A stretch of 9,363 nt of DNA from Candidatus Krumholzibacteriia bacterium (GTDB taxonomy: Bacteria; Krumholzibacteriota; Krumholzibacteriia; LZORAL124-64-63): the NCBI GenBank assembly GCA_027056825.1, contig JALUJS010000186.1, positions 1 to 9,363 of the forward strand, written 5' to 3'. The translations under genes were made by a program, and so were the position numbers. Below the pieces are notes generated by a model. That model was not told the origin of the DNA and searched no databases. It saw nothing but the letters and a program-made list of their open reading frames with translations. Below are positions 1 to 7,137 of the stretch, piece by piece. Numbering within the stretch: position 1 is the stretch's first letter; each line of letters opens with the position of its first letter.

Positions 1-1
1 C

Positions 2-673
2 GGCGGCGAGGGGTTGCAGGACCAGCCGCGCGAATTCGGCGGCGCCGTGGACCGGCGGAACGACCAGGCCGGGCCCTCCAACCTGGGCGAGAAGTTCAAG
101 GCCGGCCTGCTGTCGGTGGTCTTGCCTGGTGCGGGCCAGTTCTACAACGGGCAGCGCCAGAAAGCCTACATCATGGGAGGCGTCGAGGTCGCCATCTGGA
201 CCGCCTACTTCGTCTTCGACACCCAGGGGGATAACCGCCTGGAGGACTCCCGGGATTTCGCGTCCATCTACGCCGGCACCGGCGGCAGCCACGACGACAA
301 CTACTGGCAGGATGTGGCGCGCTACATGGACAGCGACGCCTACTACGAGGACCTGCTGCGCGAGGCCCGGGCCCTGCAGGAGCCCACGCCGCCGCCGCTG
401 GATCCGGCGGACTCCTGGCAGTGGGTGAACGAAGACCGCATGTTCGGGTACCGGAAGATGAGGGCCGATGCGGCCAGCGCCTATGATCGCCGGGACTTCA
501 TGATCCTGTTCGCGGTCCTGAACCGGGCCGTGGCCGTTTTCGATGCCGTGCGCAACGCCGGCGGGGAGGATGACCAGCCCGGGACCGCGGTCCTGGGTAT
601 GAATGTGAGGGTGGAGGTCGATCCTCTGGGGCCCCGGCCCGAGGCCCGCTGGGTCGTATCCCGGGGCTTCTGA
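2..673 (+). CDS. DUF5683-like membrane protein, 5' end outside the window
   Basis: The reading frame is open to the left edge, so the true start and any signal peptide lie upstream. A TTG at 14 is the first possible start inside the window, but it has no well-spaced ribosome binding site. Counted from that TTG, residues about 27-50 carry the signature LLSVVLPGAGQFYNGQRQKA, followed by a hydrophobic stretch (MGGVEVAIWTAYFVF). This matches DUF5683-type envelope proteins, which have a short motif around PGxGQxYNxxxxKA. The middle is acidic and rich in Tyr and Asp. A second hydrophobic segment near residues 160-178 (FMILFAVLNRAVAVFDAVRN) also fits the family, where an LN[RH]xxxxxDA pattern is common. 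The function of the family is unknown. The stop codon overlaps the ATG of the next gene by one base (TGATG at 671-675), which suggests translational coupling to the lipoprotein. I am fairly sure of the coding frame and moderately sure of the family. Confidence 0.8.
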   Translation, partial: GGEGLQDQPREFGGAVDRRNDQAGPSNLGEKFKAGLLSVVLPGAGQFYNGQRQKAYIMGGVEVAIWTAYFVFDTQGDNRLEDSRDFASIYAGTGGSHDDNYWQDVARYMDSDAYYEDLLREARALQEPTPPPLDPADSWQWVNEDRMFGYRKMRADAASAYDRRDFMILFAVLNRAVAVFDAVRNAGGEDDQPGTAVLGMNVRVEVDPLGPRPEARWVVSRGF

Positions 674-1728
674 TGCGGACCAGGGCCGCAGGTCGGCGCC
701 TTTTGCCGTTGAGCATGGCGGTTCTGGGCTGGGCCCTGCTGCTGGGTCCTGTCGGCGGCTGCTCCAGCGCCGCCGGGCCGCGTCCGGCGCGGTCGGAAAT
801 TCGGCCGACCGCCGGGAGTCCGGATTCCACCTCCGGCCGGTCATCCGACGGGACCGCCCCCGCCGCCACCGTGGTGGGGCTGGACTTCCTGTATTCCTTC
901 GAGAACGAGGATTCCGCGCCCTATTTTCCCATCTCCGGGCTGGCGGGCGTGGCCTACGCCCCCGACGGCACCCTGATTTTCTGCGACCAGAAACGCGGCA
1001 AGGTCTTCGGGCTCGACCCCATGCGGCAGCAGTGGTTCGAGTTCGACACGCCGACTTCCCGTCCCTACGCGCCCCTGGACGCGGTGGTGGACGGTTTCAA
1101 GGTCCTCGTGCTGGACACCGGCGGCAATCGCGTCTGGCGCTTCGATCTCAACGGCGCCCTGCTGGACGTCCTGGCGGACCTGGACAACATCGACCCCGGA
1201 TACCCCATCCAGCCCTCGGCCTTCGCGGTGGACCAGGACGGGCGCATGATCATCACCGATCTGGGCCGTCAGCAGGTCCTGCTGCTCGATTCCTTCCTGA
1301 ACCTCACCATGCGGGTGGGTGATCCCGGCAGCCTCGGGGACCAGTTCCATGATCCCATGGGCCTGGCGTTCCGCTCCGACGGCGGTTTCCTGGTCAGCGA
1401 CCAGGGCAACCGGCGGCTCTGCCTTTACGGCCGGCTCGGCTTTTTCGAGGACACCGTCGGCGGGGTGTTCGAGGTGGACAACCCCTTCGTGGCCCCGGCC
1501 GGCCTGGACACCGACCGGCGCGGAAACGTCTTCGTCGCCGACCCCGGCAACGGCCGCATCCATGTGCTGGACCCGCGGTTGCGTCCCCTGCTGGCCGCCG
1601 GTGCGGAGTTCTCGCTGCAGGGCGCTCCCCTGACCCCGGTGGATGTGGCGGTAGGCCCGGGCGACCTGCTGGCCGTCAGCGATCCCGCGCGTGCGGCGGT
1701 GCTGGTCTACCGCATCCTCTACCCCTGA
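673..1728 (+). CDS. NHL-repeat six-bladed β-propeller lipoprotein
   Basis: Protein of 351 residues. The N-terminus has several arginines, a hydrophobic core (residues 10-27) and a lipobox V27-G28-G29-C30, so it should be lipidated at C30. The +2 residue is Ser rather than Asp, which in the Lol rule predicts the outer membrane. After a Ser/Pro/Gly-rich linker (31-70), six β-propeller repeats are visible, starting near residues 86, 132, 178, 225, 272 and 319. Typical blades read GLAFRSDGGFLVSDQGNRR and GNVFVADPGNGRIHVLD, which is the NHL pattern (DxxGNxxVxDxxNxRIxxLD). Six blades make a closed ring, so the gene looks complete. NHL propellers usually act as binding scaffolds and no catalytic residues are evident. 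The start is the ATG overlapping the upstream stop; no strong ribosome binding site is present, which suggests coupling. It probably works with the adjacent outer-membrane proteins, perhaps as a periplasmic or surface docking component (inference). Confidence 0.88.
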   Translation: MRTRAAGRRLLPLSMAVLGWALLLGPVGGCSSAAGPRPARSEIRPTAGSPDSTSGRSSDGTAPAATVVGLDFLYSFENEDSAPYFPISGLAGVAYAPDGTLIFCDQKRGKVFGLDPMRQQWFEFDTPTSRPYAPLDAVVDGFKVLVLDTGGNRVWRFDLNGALLDVLADLDNIDPGYPIQPSAFAVDQDGRMIITDLGRQQVLLLDSFLNLTMRVGDPGSLGDQFHDPMGLAFRSDGGFLVSDQGNRRLCLYGRLGFFEDTVGGVFEVDNPFVAPAGLDTDRRGNVFVADPGNGRIHVLDPRLRPLLAAGAEFSLQGAPLTPVDVAVGPGDLLAVSDPARAAVLVYRILYP

Positions 1729-1729
1729 C

Positions 1730-4700
1730 ATGTTCCCCTCCCGGCGCAGGCTCTTTCCCCTGGCGGCCGGTTTCCTGGCCGGGGTGCTGGCCGTTTGCGC
1801 GTCCGCGGTCTTCGCTGCTCCGCTGACACACGGCGACGGGCTGCGGATCGAGGTCGAGATCCACGCCCTGCCCCACGGGTCCGAACCGGTGGCCCTGGCC
1901 CACGGCTTCATCGAACCAGCCTCCTTGAAGGTCCTGCTGGGCGATTCCCTGCTGGTCGACGGCAGGGACGTGCGCCTGCGCGCGCGGACGGGCCTGCTGA
2001 TCCCCCTGCATCCGTGGCGGATGCTGGCTACCGGCCGGCCCGACAGCGCCCGCGCCGCGTCCCTGCTGGTCTCCTACTGCTTCCAGCCCGTCCTTATCCC
2101 TTCCCGCGTGGATCTGCGCCAGGTGGGCGCCGGGCCTGCGCAGACGCCCTCGGCCGGAACCGCCGCACCTGCCCCGGCCGGTGAAGCCGAACGGTTCGGG
2201 GACCTGGACGTGCGGGGTTCGAAGACCATCCAGGTGTCCTCCGGATCGCGCCGGGACATGGTCGTGGACCAGAACCTCCGCCTGGACATCAACGGACGGC
2301 TGACCCGGGACATCTCCGTGCGCGCCTTCCTGTCCGACGACAACCTCCCGGTGGTGCCCGAGGGCAACACCGAGCAGCTGCGGGATATCGACAAGGTCCT
2401 GGTGGAACTCACCGGGCGCAGCTGGAAGTCCACCCTGGGGGATATCGTCGCCCGGCGGCGCGGCACGGCCTTCGGGAACTACCGGCGCAAGATCCAGGGT
2501 GTTTCCCTGGAGGGGCGCTCCGGGGCCATGCGCTACGAGGTCCTGGCCGGATCCCCCCGTGGCCGCTACCGCACGCTGCAGATCAAGGGGCAGGAGGCCA
2601 ATCAGGGGCCGTATTTCCTGGGCGGCGGTGACGGCTCGTCCAACCTGTTCATCGTGGCGGGCTCGGAGCGGGTGACCCTGGACGGGATGCCCATGGTCCG
2701 CGGCGCGGATCGGGACTACGTCATCGACTACGTGCGAGGATCGGTGACGTTCACCTACCGGCGCCTGATCACCTCCGAATCGTCCATCGTGGTGGAATTC
2801 GAGGAGGGGGAAGGTCCCTACGGACGCACCGTGACCGGGGCGGGCGCGGGCCTGGACATCGCCCTGCCGGGCACCGGGGCGGTCGGCCGCTTCGACATGC
2901 GGATGATCACCGAGAAGGACGATCCGGGCCGTTTGCGCACCGGGGAGCTGGGCCCGGAGGACGAGGCCATCCTGGCTGGAGCGGGGGATGATCCCGGCCT
3001 CGCGGTGGCGCCGGGAGCGACGGCCTCGCCGGACAGCACCGGCGGATACGACCTGGTGGAGGAACCGGAGCCCCACTACGTCGCCAACTCCGGCCACGGC
3101 GCTTGGGAGGTGAGCTTCTACTACGTGGGCCCCGGCGAGGGCGACTACGACCTGGATACCCTGGATGTCGCCGGCAACCGCCTGTTCGTCTATCGCGGGG
3201 CAGGGCAGGGCAGCTACCGCGTGGGCCGGCCCCTGGCCATGCCCACCCGGCAGAGCATGCTGACCATGACGGCCGCGGTGGGCGACACCACCGGCTCCCA
3301 CCTGCGCGCCGAGTGGGACGTGTCCTCCCGCGACCTGAACCGGCTTTCTGACCTGGACGACGGGGACAACAACGGCACGGGGGTGCACCTGCAGGCCGCC
3401 GTCGCCGATTCGACCCTGCGGGTGGCGGGAACCGGCCTGGGCCGGGTGCGGTTCAGCGGGCGCTACGACGACCTGGGCGACACCTTCCGGGCCTTCGCGC
3501 TGACCCGCAACATCTTCTCGTATCGCCGTTGGGGCCTGGAAGAGCGGGCGCGCCGGCCCGGTTTTCTCGATGAGGCTGACCGCCAGTGGAGCGTGCGGGG
3601 CGGTTGGGACGCCGGATCCGGGCGCCGCACCCTGGCGGTGGACGTCACCCGCAGCGGCCTGCGCCACGGCGTGAGCCTGGACGCCGACCTCACCTCCTGG
3701 ACCGGTCGTTGGCGGCTGGGGGGGCTGGCGGGCGAACACCTGTGGCGGGAATCCGACGCCCGGGATGGGGTCGATCCCCTGGACATCACCGGCACCAACC
3801 GCAGGCACGAGGTCTCCTGGCAGGTGGCGGGGTTCCGGCCCAGGGTCACCTACGGCTTCGAGCGCTGGCGCGACGACATGCATGCCGGACCTGCGGCGGC
3901 CGGGTACCGCCGGGAGTCCTGGTCGGTGGGACTGGAGGCCAAGCGCTGGCGTGCCCTGGCCTGGAATGTGACTTTCCGCAAGGAGCTGACGGATTCCCTG
4001 CGGACCGCCACCTGGCAGCGCGAGCGGGAGGGTCGGACCACGGAGGCGAGCCTGTCCACCGGCCGGCTGGGCGGCCTGCAACTGGTGGGCGAGGGCACCT
4101 TGCGCCGGGTGGATTCCCCGGGGTTGCCGCAGCAGGTCACCCGCCTGGGGCGGGCCACGCTGAACGGCCGTTGGGAGGAGATCGGGACGGACCTGACCCT
4201 GGGCTATCGCGTGGACAACAGCCGCACCGAGGTCCTGGACCGGCAGATCGTCTTCGTCGGGGACCGCCAGGGTGACTACGACCAGGACGGGCGCTTCGTG
4301 GGGCAGGACCTGGGCGCCTACGACATGGTGCTGGCCGGCACCGACAGCCTCATCGCCACCACGGCGGTACGCGCGGACCTGAACTGGATGCAGGATTTCG
4401 CCTTCCTGGGCCGGGACCGGTGGTACGGGGCCTGGTCCCTGCGCACGCTTGCCGGAGTCGAGGGCCGCAGCACCACCGACGACGTGGGCCGCCTGCTGGC
4501 GCTGGATCCGGCCCTTGTCCTTCACGACAGCACCACCGTCCTGGGGGAGGTCTCGCTGCGCGAGGAGCTGACCCTGCTGCGCAACCATCCGGGCGTGGAC
4601 CTGCGCGGCAGGTTCGAGTTTCGCCAGGCGCGGGACCGGCAGTTCGCCACCCACCCCGAGGACCGGCTGCAGCGTTCCTGGCAGGTGCGGGCCACGGTGC

Positions 4701-5188
4701 GCTCCGGCCGGGCCACCTCCTGGCAGGCGCGTCTGTTGACCGACTGGGACGGCCGGCGGGGCGCCGAGGATGCGCTGAGCGCCAGGCGGAGCATCGGGGT
4801 GCGGACCAGGACGGGGGAGGCCGGCTGGATCTTCACCCCCGATCCGGCCCTGCGGCTGGTGCTGCAGGGCGAGTATACCTACCGCAAGGACGCGGTCAGC
4901 GGTGTGGTCCAGAAGGAATGGGCCGCACATCCCACCCTGCGCAGCCGCCTGAAGCAGGCCTGGACCCTTCAGGGTGACATTCGGGCGGGAAACGTCTCCA
5001 GCGAGGAACCTGTCGGCTCGGTGCGGCCCTGGTTCTTTCCCACCGCGGGAGCGCGGCTTGACGCCTCGTTGCGTCTGGCCTGGGAGCCGTCACGCTTCCT
5101 GACGGTCTCGGCCAGCTGGTTTGCCCGTAAGGAAGGGGGAAGGAGGTGGCAGCATGACGTGCGGCTGGAGTCCACGGCACGCTTCTAG
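1730..5188 (+). CDS. Large outer-membrane β-barrel protein of unknown function
   Basis: Protein of 1152 residues. The ATG at 1730, one base after the previous stop, is chosen because it directly precedes a signal peptide (MFPSRRR, hydrophobic 8-29, cleavage near VFA at 27-29); a GTG at 1691 would bury it. Residues 64-95 and 306-358 hold two related β-rich modules. The second reads GSERVTLDG, RGADRDYVIDY, GSVTFT and IVVEFE. Residues about 391-450 form an acidic Pro/Gly/Asp-rich linker. From about 480 to the end, short alternating hydrophobic/polar strands rich in Trp, Tyr and Arg and ending in Phe match a β-barrel with a C-terminal β-signal. GDYDLD (471-476) and an EF-hand-like DYDQDGRFVGQD (849-860) lie in probable loops. 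The DY(V/T)xDYxxG pattern loosely resembles repeats of the Bacteroidetes SprA translocon, but I cannot assign that homology. The gene has no clear ribosome binding site, so translation is probably coupled. Its 3' end overlaps the Omp85 gene. Confidence 0.85.
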   Translation: MFPSRRRLFPLAAGFLAGVLAVCASAVFAAPLTHGDGLRIEVEIHALPHGSEPVALAHGFIEPASLKVLLGDSLLVDGRDVRLRARTGLLIPLHPWRMLATGRPDSARAASLLVSYCFQPVLIPSRVDLRQVGAGPAQTPSAGTAAPAPAGEAERFGDLDVRGSKTIQVSSGSRRDMVVDQNLRLDINGRLTRDISVRAFLSDDNLPVVPEGNTEQLRDIDKVLVELTGRSWKSTLGDIVARRRGTAFGNYRRKIQGVSLEGRSGAMRYEVLAGSPRGRYRTLQIKGQEANQGPYFLGGGDGSSNLFIVAGSERVTLDGMPMVRGADRDYVIDYVRGSVTFTYRRLITSESSIVVEFEEGEGPYGRTVTGAGAGLDIALPGTGAVGRFDMRMITEKDDPGRLRTGELGPEDEAILAGAGDDPGLAVAPGATASPDSTGGYDLVEEPEPHYVANSGHGAWEVSFYYVGPGEGDYDLDTLDVAGNRLFVYRGAGQGSYRVGRPLAMPTRQSMLTMTAAVGDTTGSHLRAEWDVSSRDLNRLSDLDDGDNNGTGVHLQAAVADSTLRVAGTGLGRVRFSGRYDDLGDTFRAFALTRNIFSYRRWGLEERARRPGFLDEADRQWSVRGGWDAGSGRRTLAVDVTRSGLRHGVSLDADLTSWTGRWRLGGLAGEHLWRESDARDGVDPLDITGTNRRHEVSWQVAGFRPRVTYGFERWRDDMHAGPAAAGYRRESWSVGLEAKRWRALAWNVTFRKELTDSLRTATWQREREGRTTEASLSTGRLGGLQLVGEGTLRRVDSPGLPQQVTRLGRATLNGRWEEIGTDLTLGYRVDNSRTEVLDRQIVFVGDRQGDYDQDGRFVGQDLGAYDMVLAGTDSLIATTAVRADLNWMQDFAFLGRDRWYGAWSLRTLAGVEGRSTTDDVGRLLALDPALVLHDSTTVLGEVSLREELTLLRNHPGVDLRGRFEFRQARDRQFATHPEDRLQRSWQVRATVRSGRATSWQARLLTDWDGRRGAEDALSARRSIGVRTRTGEAGWIFTPDPALRLVLQGEYTYRKDAVSGVVQKEWAAHPTLRSRLKQAWTLQGDIRAGNVSSEEPVGSVRPWFFPTAGARLDASLRLAWEPSRFLTVSASWFARKEGGRRWQHDVRLESTARF
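5140..5147 (+). promoter_or_regulatory. Strong Shine-Dalgarno site of the Omp85 gene, inside the upstream barrel gene
   Basis: AAGGAGGT is a near-perfect match to the anti-Shine-Dalgarno sequence, and its AGGAGG core ends 7 bases before the ATG at 5154. It decides that start over the TTG at 5121, which would put 11 extra residues ahead of the signal peptide. It lies within the last codons of the barrel gene, where it encodes part of a basic Gly/Arg stretch, so the ribosome finishing the barrel gene covers it. Confidence 0.8.
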
Positions 5189-7097
5189 CAGGCCCCGACG
5201 CGTCCTGTCCGCGGTCTGGCTGGTCCCGGGTCTGCTGCTCGTTTGCCTGGGCGCCGGAGCGGCGGCGGAGCCTGTGCCGACCACCGCAACAGGCGCCGGT
5301 CCCTCCCCCGAGGTGCGGTTGGCCTCCGGTGCGGAACCGTGTCCCGGCTGCGGCGACCTGGTGGCCGCAGACCGGCTGTGGCTGGCCGGCCGGCCCGGTG
5401 CGACCTTCGGCTGCGGGTCCTGGCCGGATGAGGGGGACCTTGCCCCGGACAGCCTCCTGGCGCGCCTGGAAATCCTGCGGGATCATCTCGGCGCCGTGAC
5501 CGGAGTCTTGGGCGCGGATGCCGCGCGCAGCCCGGCCTCCCTGTTGCGGGACCGCTGGTTGGAACGCGGTTACCTGGAAGTCACGGTGGGCTGCAGGCCG
5601 GGCCCTGTGACCGGCCCCGACACCCTGGTGGTCACCCCCGGCCGGCGCTGGCGCCTGGACGGGATCACCGTGGAAGGACCGGATTTTCCCGGCCGCCGGG
5701 AGTTGCTCGCGGCCTGGCTGCCCGGTCCTGGAAATTTCCGGGCCGGAACCCTGAACGAGGCGGTGACCGGATTGCTCACCGCGCTGGGCGATCGGGGACA
5801 CCCTTTCCCGCGCTGGGTGGTGCGCCGGATCACCATGGATCCCGACACGGCGACGCTGCATCTGACGGCCGCGCTGCTGCCGGGACCCGGGGCGGTGATC
5901 GGTCCCATCACCAGCGACCTGCCGCCCGGGCCGGGACGCGATTTCCTGGTGCGGGCCTCGGGCCTGCGCCGGGGCGCCCCGTTCACCCAGCGCGACCTGG
6001 AGCTGGCCACCGGTCGCCTGACCGCCCGGGGCCTCTACGCCCGGGTCGATCCGCCGCGGGTCTACCTGACAGGATCCCCCGATACGGTGGGGATCCATTT
6101 CCCGGTGGAGCCGCGCCGCAAGGTCAACCGCCTGCAGGTGGCCCTGGGCCTGAGCCGGGACAACCCCGACGAGCCGGGGCGGGTGAGCGGGCAGGTGGAT
6201 CTGGAACTGCCGAACATGGCCGGCACGGGCAGGGCCCTGCAGGCCGGCTGGCGGGACGACGGGGCGGGACAGTCCCATATGCTCTTCCGTTACCGGGAAC
6301 CCCTGGCCTTCGGCACTCCGCTGGACATGGCCACGGGCCTGGAGAGCGAGGTCCGCAGGGACGTTTTCAATCGCTTCCAGCTGGATACCAGTTGGGACCT
6401 GCCGGTGGTGGCCCTCTGGGGAGTGGGCGCGGAGCTGGGCTGGGAACGCTCCACCTATCCCCAGGGCGAACTGGAACGCAACTCCCGCTGGAAGGTGGGC
6501 GGGTCGGTCCTGCACCGCCGGGCCGATCCGCTGCGCAGCGGCTGGTCGGGCCGTTTCGGCATCACCAGCGCCTGGGGCAGCACCCTGCTGCGCCCGGCCG
6601 GATCCGACAGCACCGGCGGCGCCGAGCTGGGGACTTCCGAATCGGTGCGGATCTACGCCGTGGACATGGTTGGGGAGATCCGCCTGACCGCCACCGTGGC
6701 GCTGGCCGCCCGGGCGGCCTACCGGCAGCAGGGAGGGCGCGACGACGTGGTCCCGCTGGCCGAGCAGTTCTGGTTCGGCGGCGCCACGACCCTGCGGGGC
6801 TACAACGAGAAGGAGTTCCACGGCAGCCGCGCGGCCTGGGGCGGGGTGGAACTGCGCCTGGGGCGGGTGCGCGGGTCGCGGGTTTACACCTTCTGGGACC
6901 TGGGATACTTTGAGTTCCGCAGCACGGATCCCGGGGATCCCGATCGCACCGTGAAGTCCAGCGGCCGTCCCTGGGGATACGGCCTGGGCATCCTGGCGCG
7001 GACCCGAGGTGGGGACATGTCCCTGGCCGTGGGTTTTCCGGGAACGGTGGATTTCGATCTCGCCAAACTCCACGTCGCCCTCGTGGAAGCCTTCTAG
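5154..7097 (+). CDS. Omp85-superfamily outer-membrane protein (BamA/TamA-like) with POTRA-like domains
   Basis: Protein of 647 residues. The N-terminus is a long signal peptide (basic residues 8-16, hydrophobic 17-35, likely cleavage after AAA at 36-38). Next comes a short region with C63-P-G-C66, C87 and C147. Three POTRA-like segments follow at about 93-160, 165-247 and 248-320, with patterns such as LRDRWLERGYLEVTV, WRLDGITVEG and DLELATGRLTARGLYARV. The C-terminal 320 residues fit a 16-stranded barrel. The diagnostic loop-6 motif GGATTLRGY is at 542-550, with the conserved Arg at 548, and the protein ends VALVEAF with a terminal Phe. The family inserts or translocates proteins at the outer membrane. 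Three POTRA domains and this length are closer to TamA than to five-POTRA BamA, but orthology is not shown. The gene overlaps the upstream barrel gene by 35 bases, so the two are probably co-translated, and the barrel may be its substrate or partner (inference). Confidence 0.9.
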   Translation: MTCGWSPRHASSRPRRVLSAVWLVPGLLLVCLGAGAAAEPVPTTATGAGPSPEVRLASGAEPCPGCGDLVAADRLWLAGRPGATFGCGSWPDEGDLAPDSLLARLEILRDHLGAVTGVLGADAARSPASLLRDRWLERGYLEVTVGCRPGPVTGPDTLVVTPGRRWRLDGITVEGPDFPGRRELLAAWLPGPGNFRAGTLNEAVTGLLTALGDRGHPFPRWVVRRITMDPDTATLHLTAALLPGPGAVIGPITSDLPPGPGRDFLVRASGLRRGAPFTQRDLELATGRLTARGLYARVDPPRVYLTGSPDTVGIHFPVEPRRKVNRLQVALGLSRDNPDEPGRVSGQVDLELPNMAGTGRALQAGWRDDGAGQSHMLFRYREPLAFGTPLDMATGLESEVRRDVFNRFQLDTSWDLPVVALWGVGAELGWERSTYPQGELERNSRWKVGGSVLHRRADPLRSGWSGRFGITSAWGSTLLRPAGSDSTGGAELGTSESVRIYAVDMVGEIRLTATVALAARAAYRQQGGRDDVVPLAEQFWFGGATTLRGYNEKEFHGSRAAWGGVELRLGRVRGSRVYTFWDLGYFEFRSTDPGDPDRTVKSSGRPWGYGLGILARTRGGDMSLAVGFPGTVDFDLAKLHVALVEAF

Positions 7098-7101
7098 ACG
7101 G

Positions 7102-7124
7102 TTCCGGAGCCCGGCGTCCGGGAA
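7102..7124 (+). repeat. Imperfect inverted repeat in the gap before ligA
   Basis: CCGGA at 7104-7108 pairs with TCCGG at 7117-7121 around an 8-base loop. An outer TT/AA pair extends it past one bulged G (7122). It fills most of the 40-base gap between the Omp85 stop and the ligA start. No T-run follows, so it does not look like an intrinsic terminator. It could influence ligA translation or mRNA processing, or be chance in such GC-rich DNA. Confidence 0.3.
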
Positions 7125-7137
7125 TGAGCGGTGGTTC

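Noticed and set aside
14..16. TTG at 14 as the true start of the first gene
   Set aside because: The frame is open upstream to the edge, no well-spaced ribosome binding site is present, and a signal or leader region would be expected before the conserved motif.
1691..1730. GTG at 1691 as start of the giant barrel gene
   Set aside because: It would overlap the lipoprotein gene by 38 bases and put 13 residues ahead of a clear signal peptide that begins at the ATG at 1730.
5121..5154. TTG at 5121 as start of the Omp85 gene
   Set aside because: The strong AAGGAGGT lies downstream of it and is ideally spaced for the ATG at 5154, which leads into the signal peptide.
1730..5188. Direct assignment of the giant barrel as SprA of the type 9 secretion system
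   Set aside because: SprA is about twice as long, and only a loose DYxxDYxxG-type pattern is shared. No other T9SS gene is in the window.
5340..5351. CPGC in the Omp85 protein as a thioredoxin-type active site
   Set aside because: No thioredoxin-fold sequence surrounds it. A structural disulfide or metal site is more likely.
7102..7137. Intrinsic terminator between the Omp85 gene and ligA
   Set aside because: The stem is short and bulged and no T-run follows.
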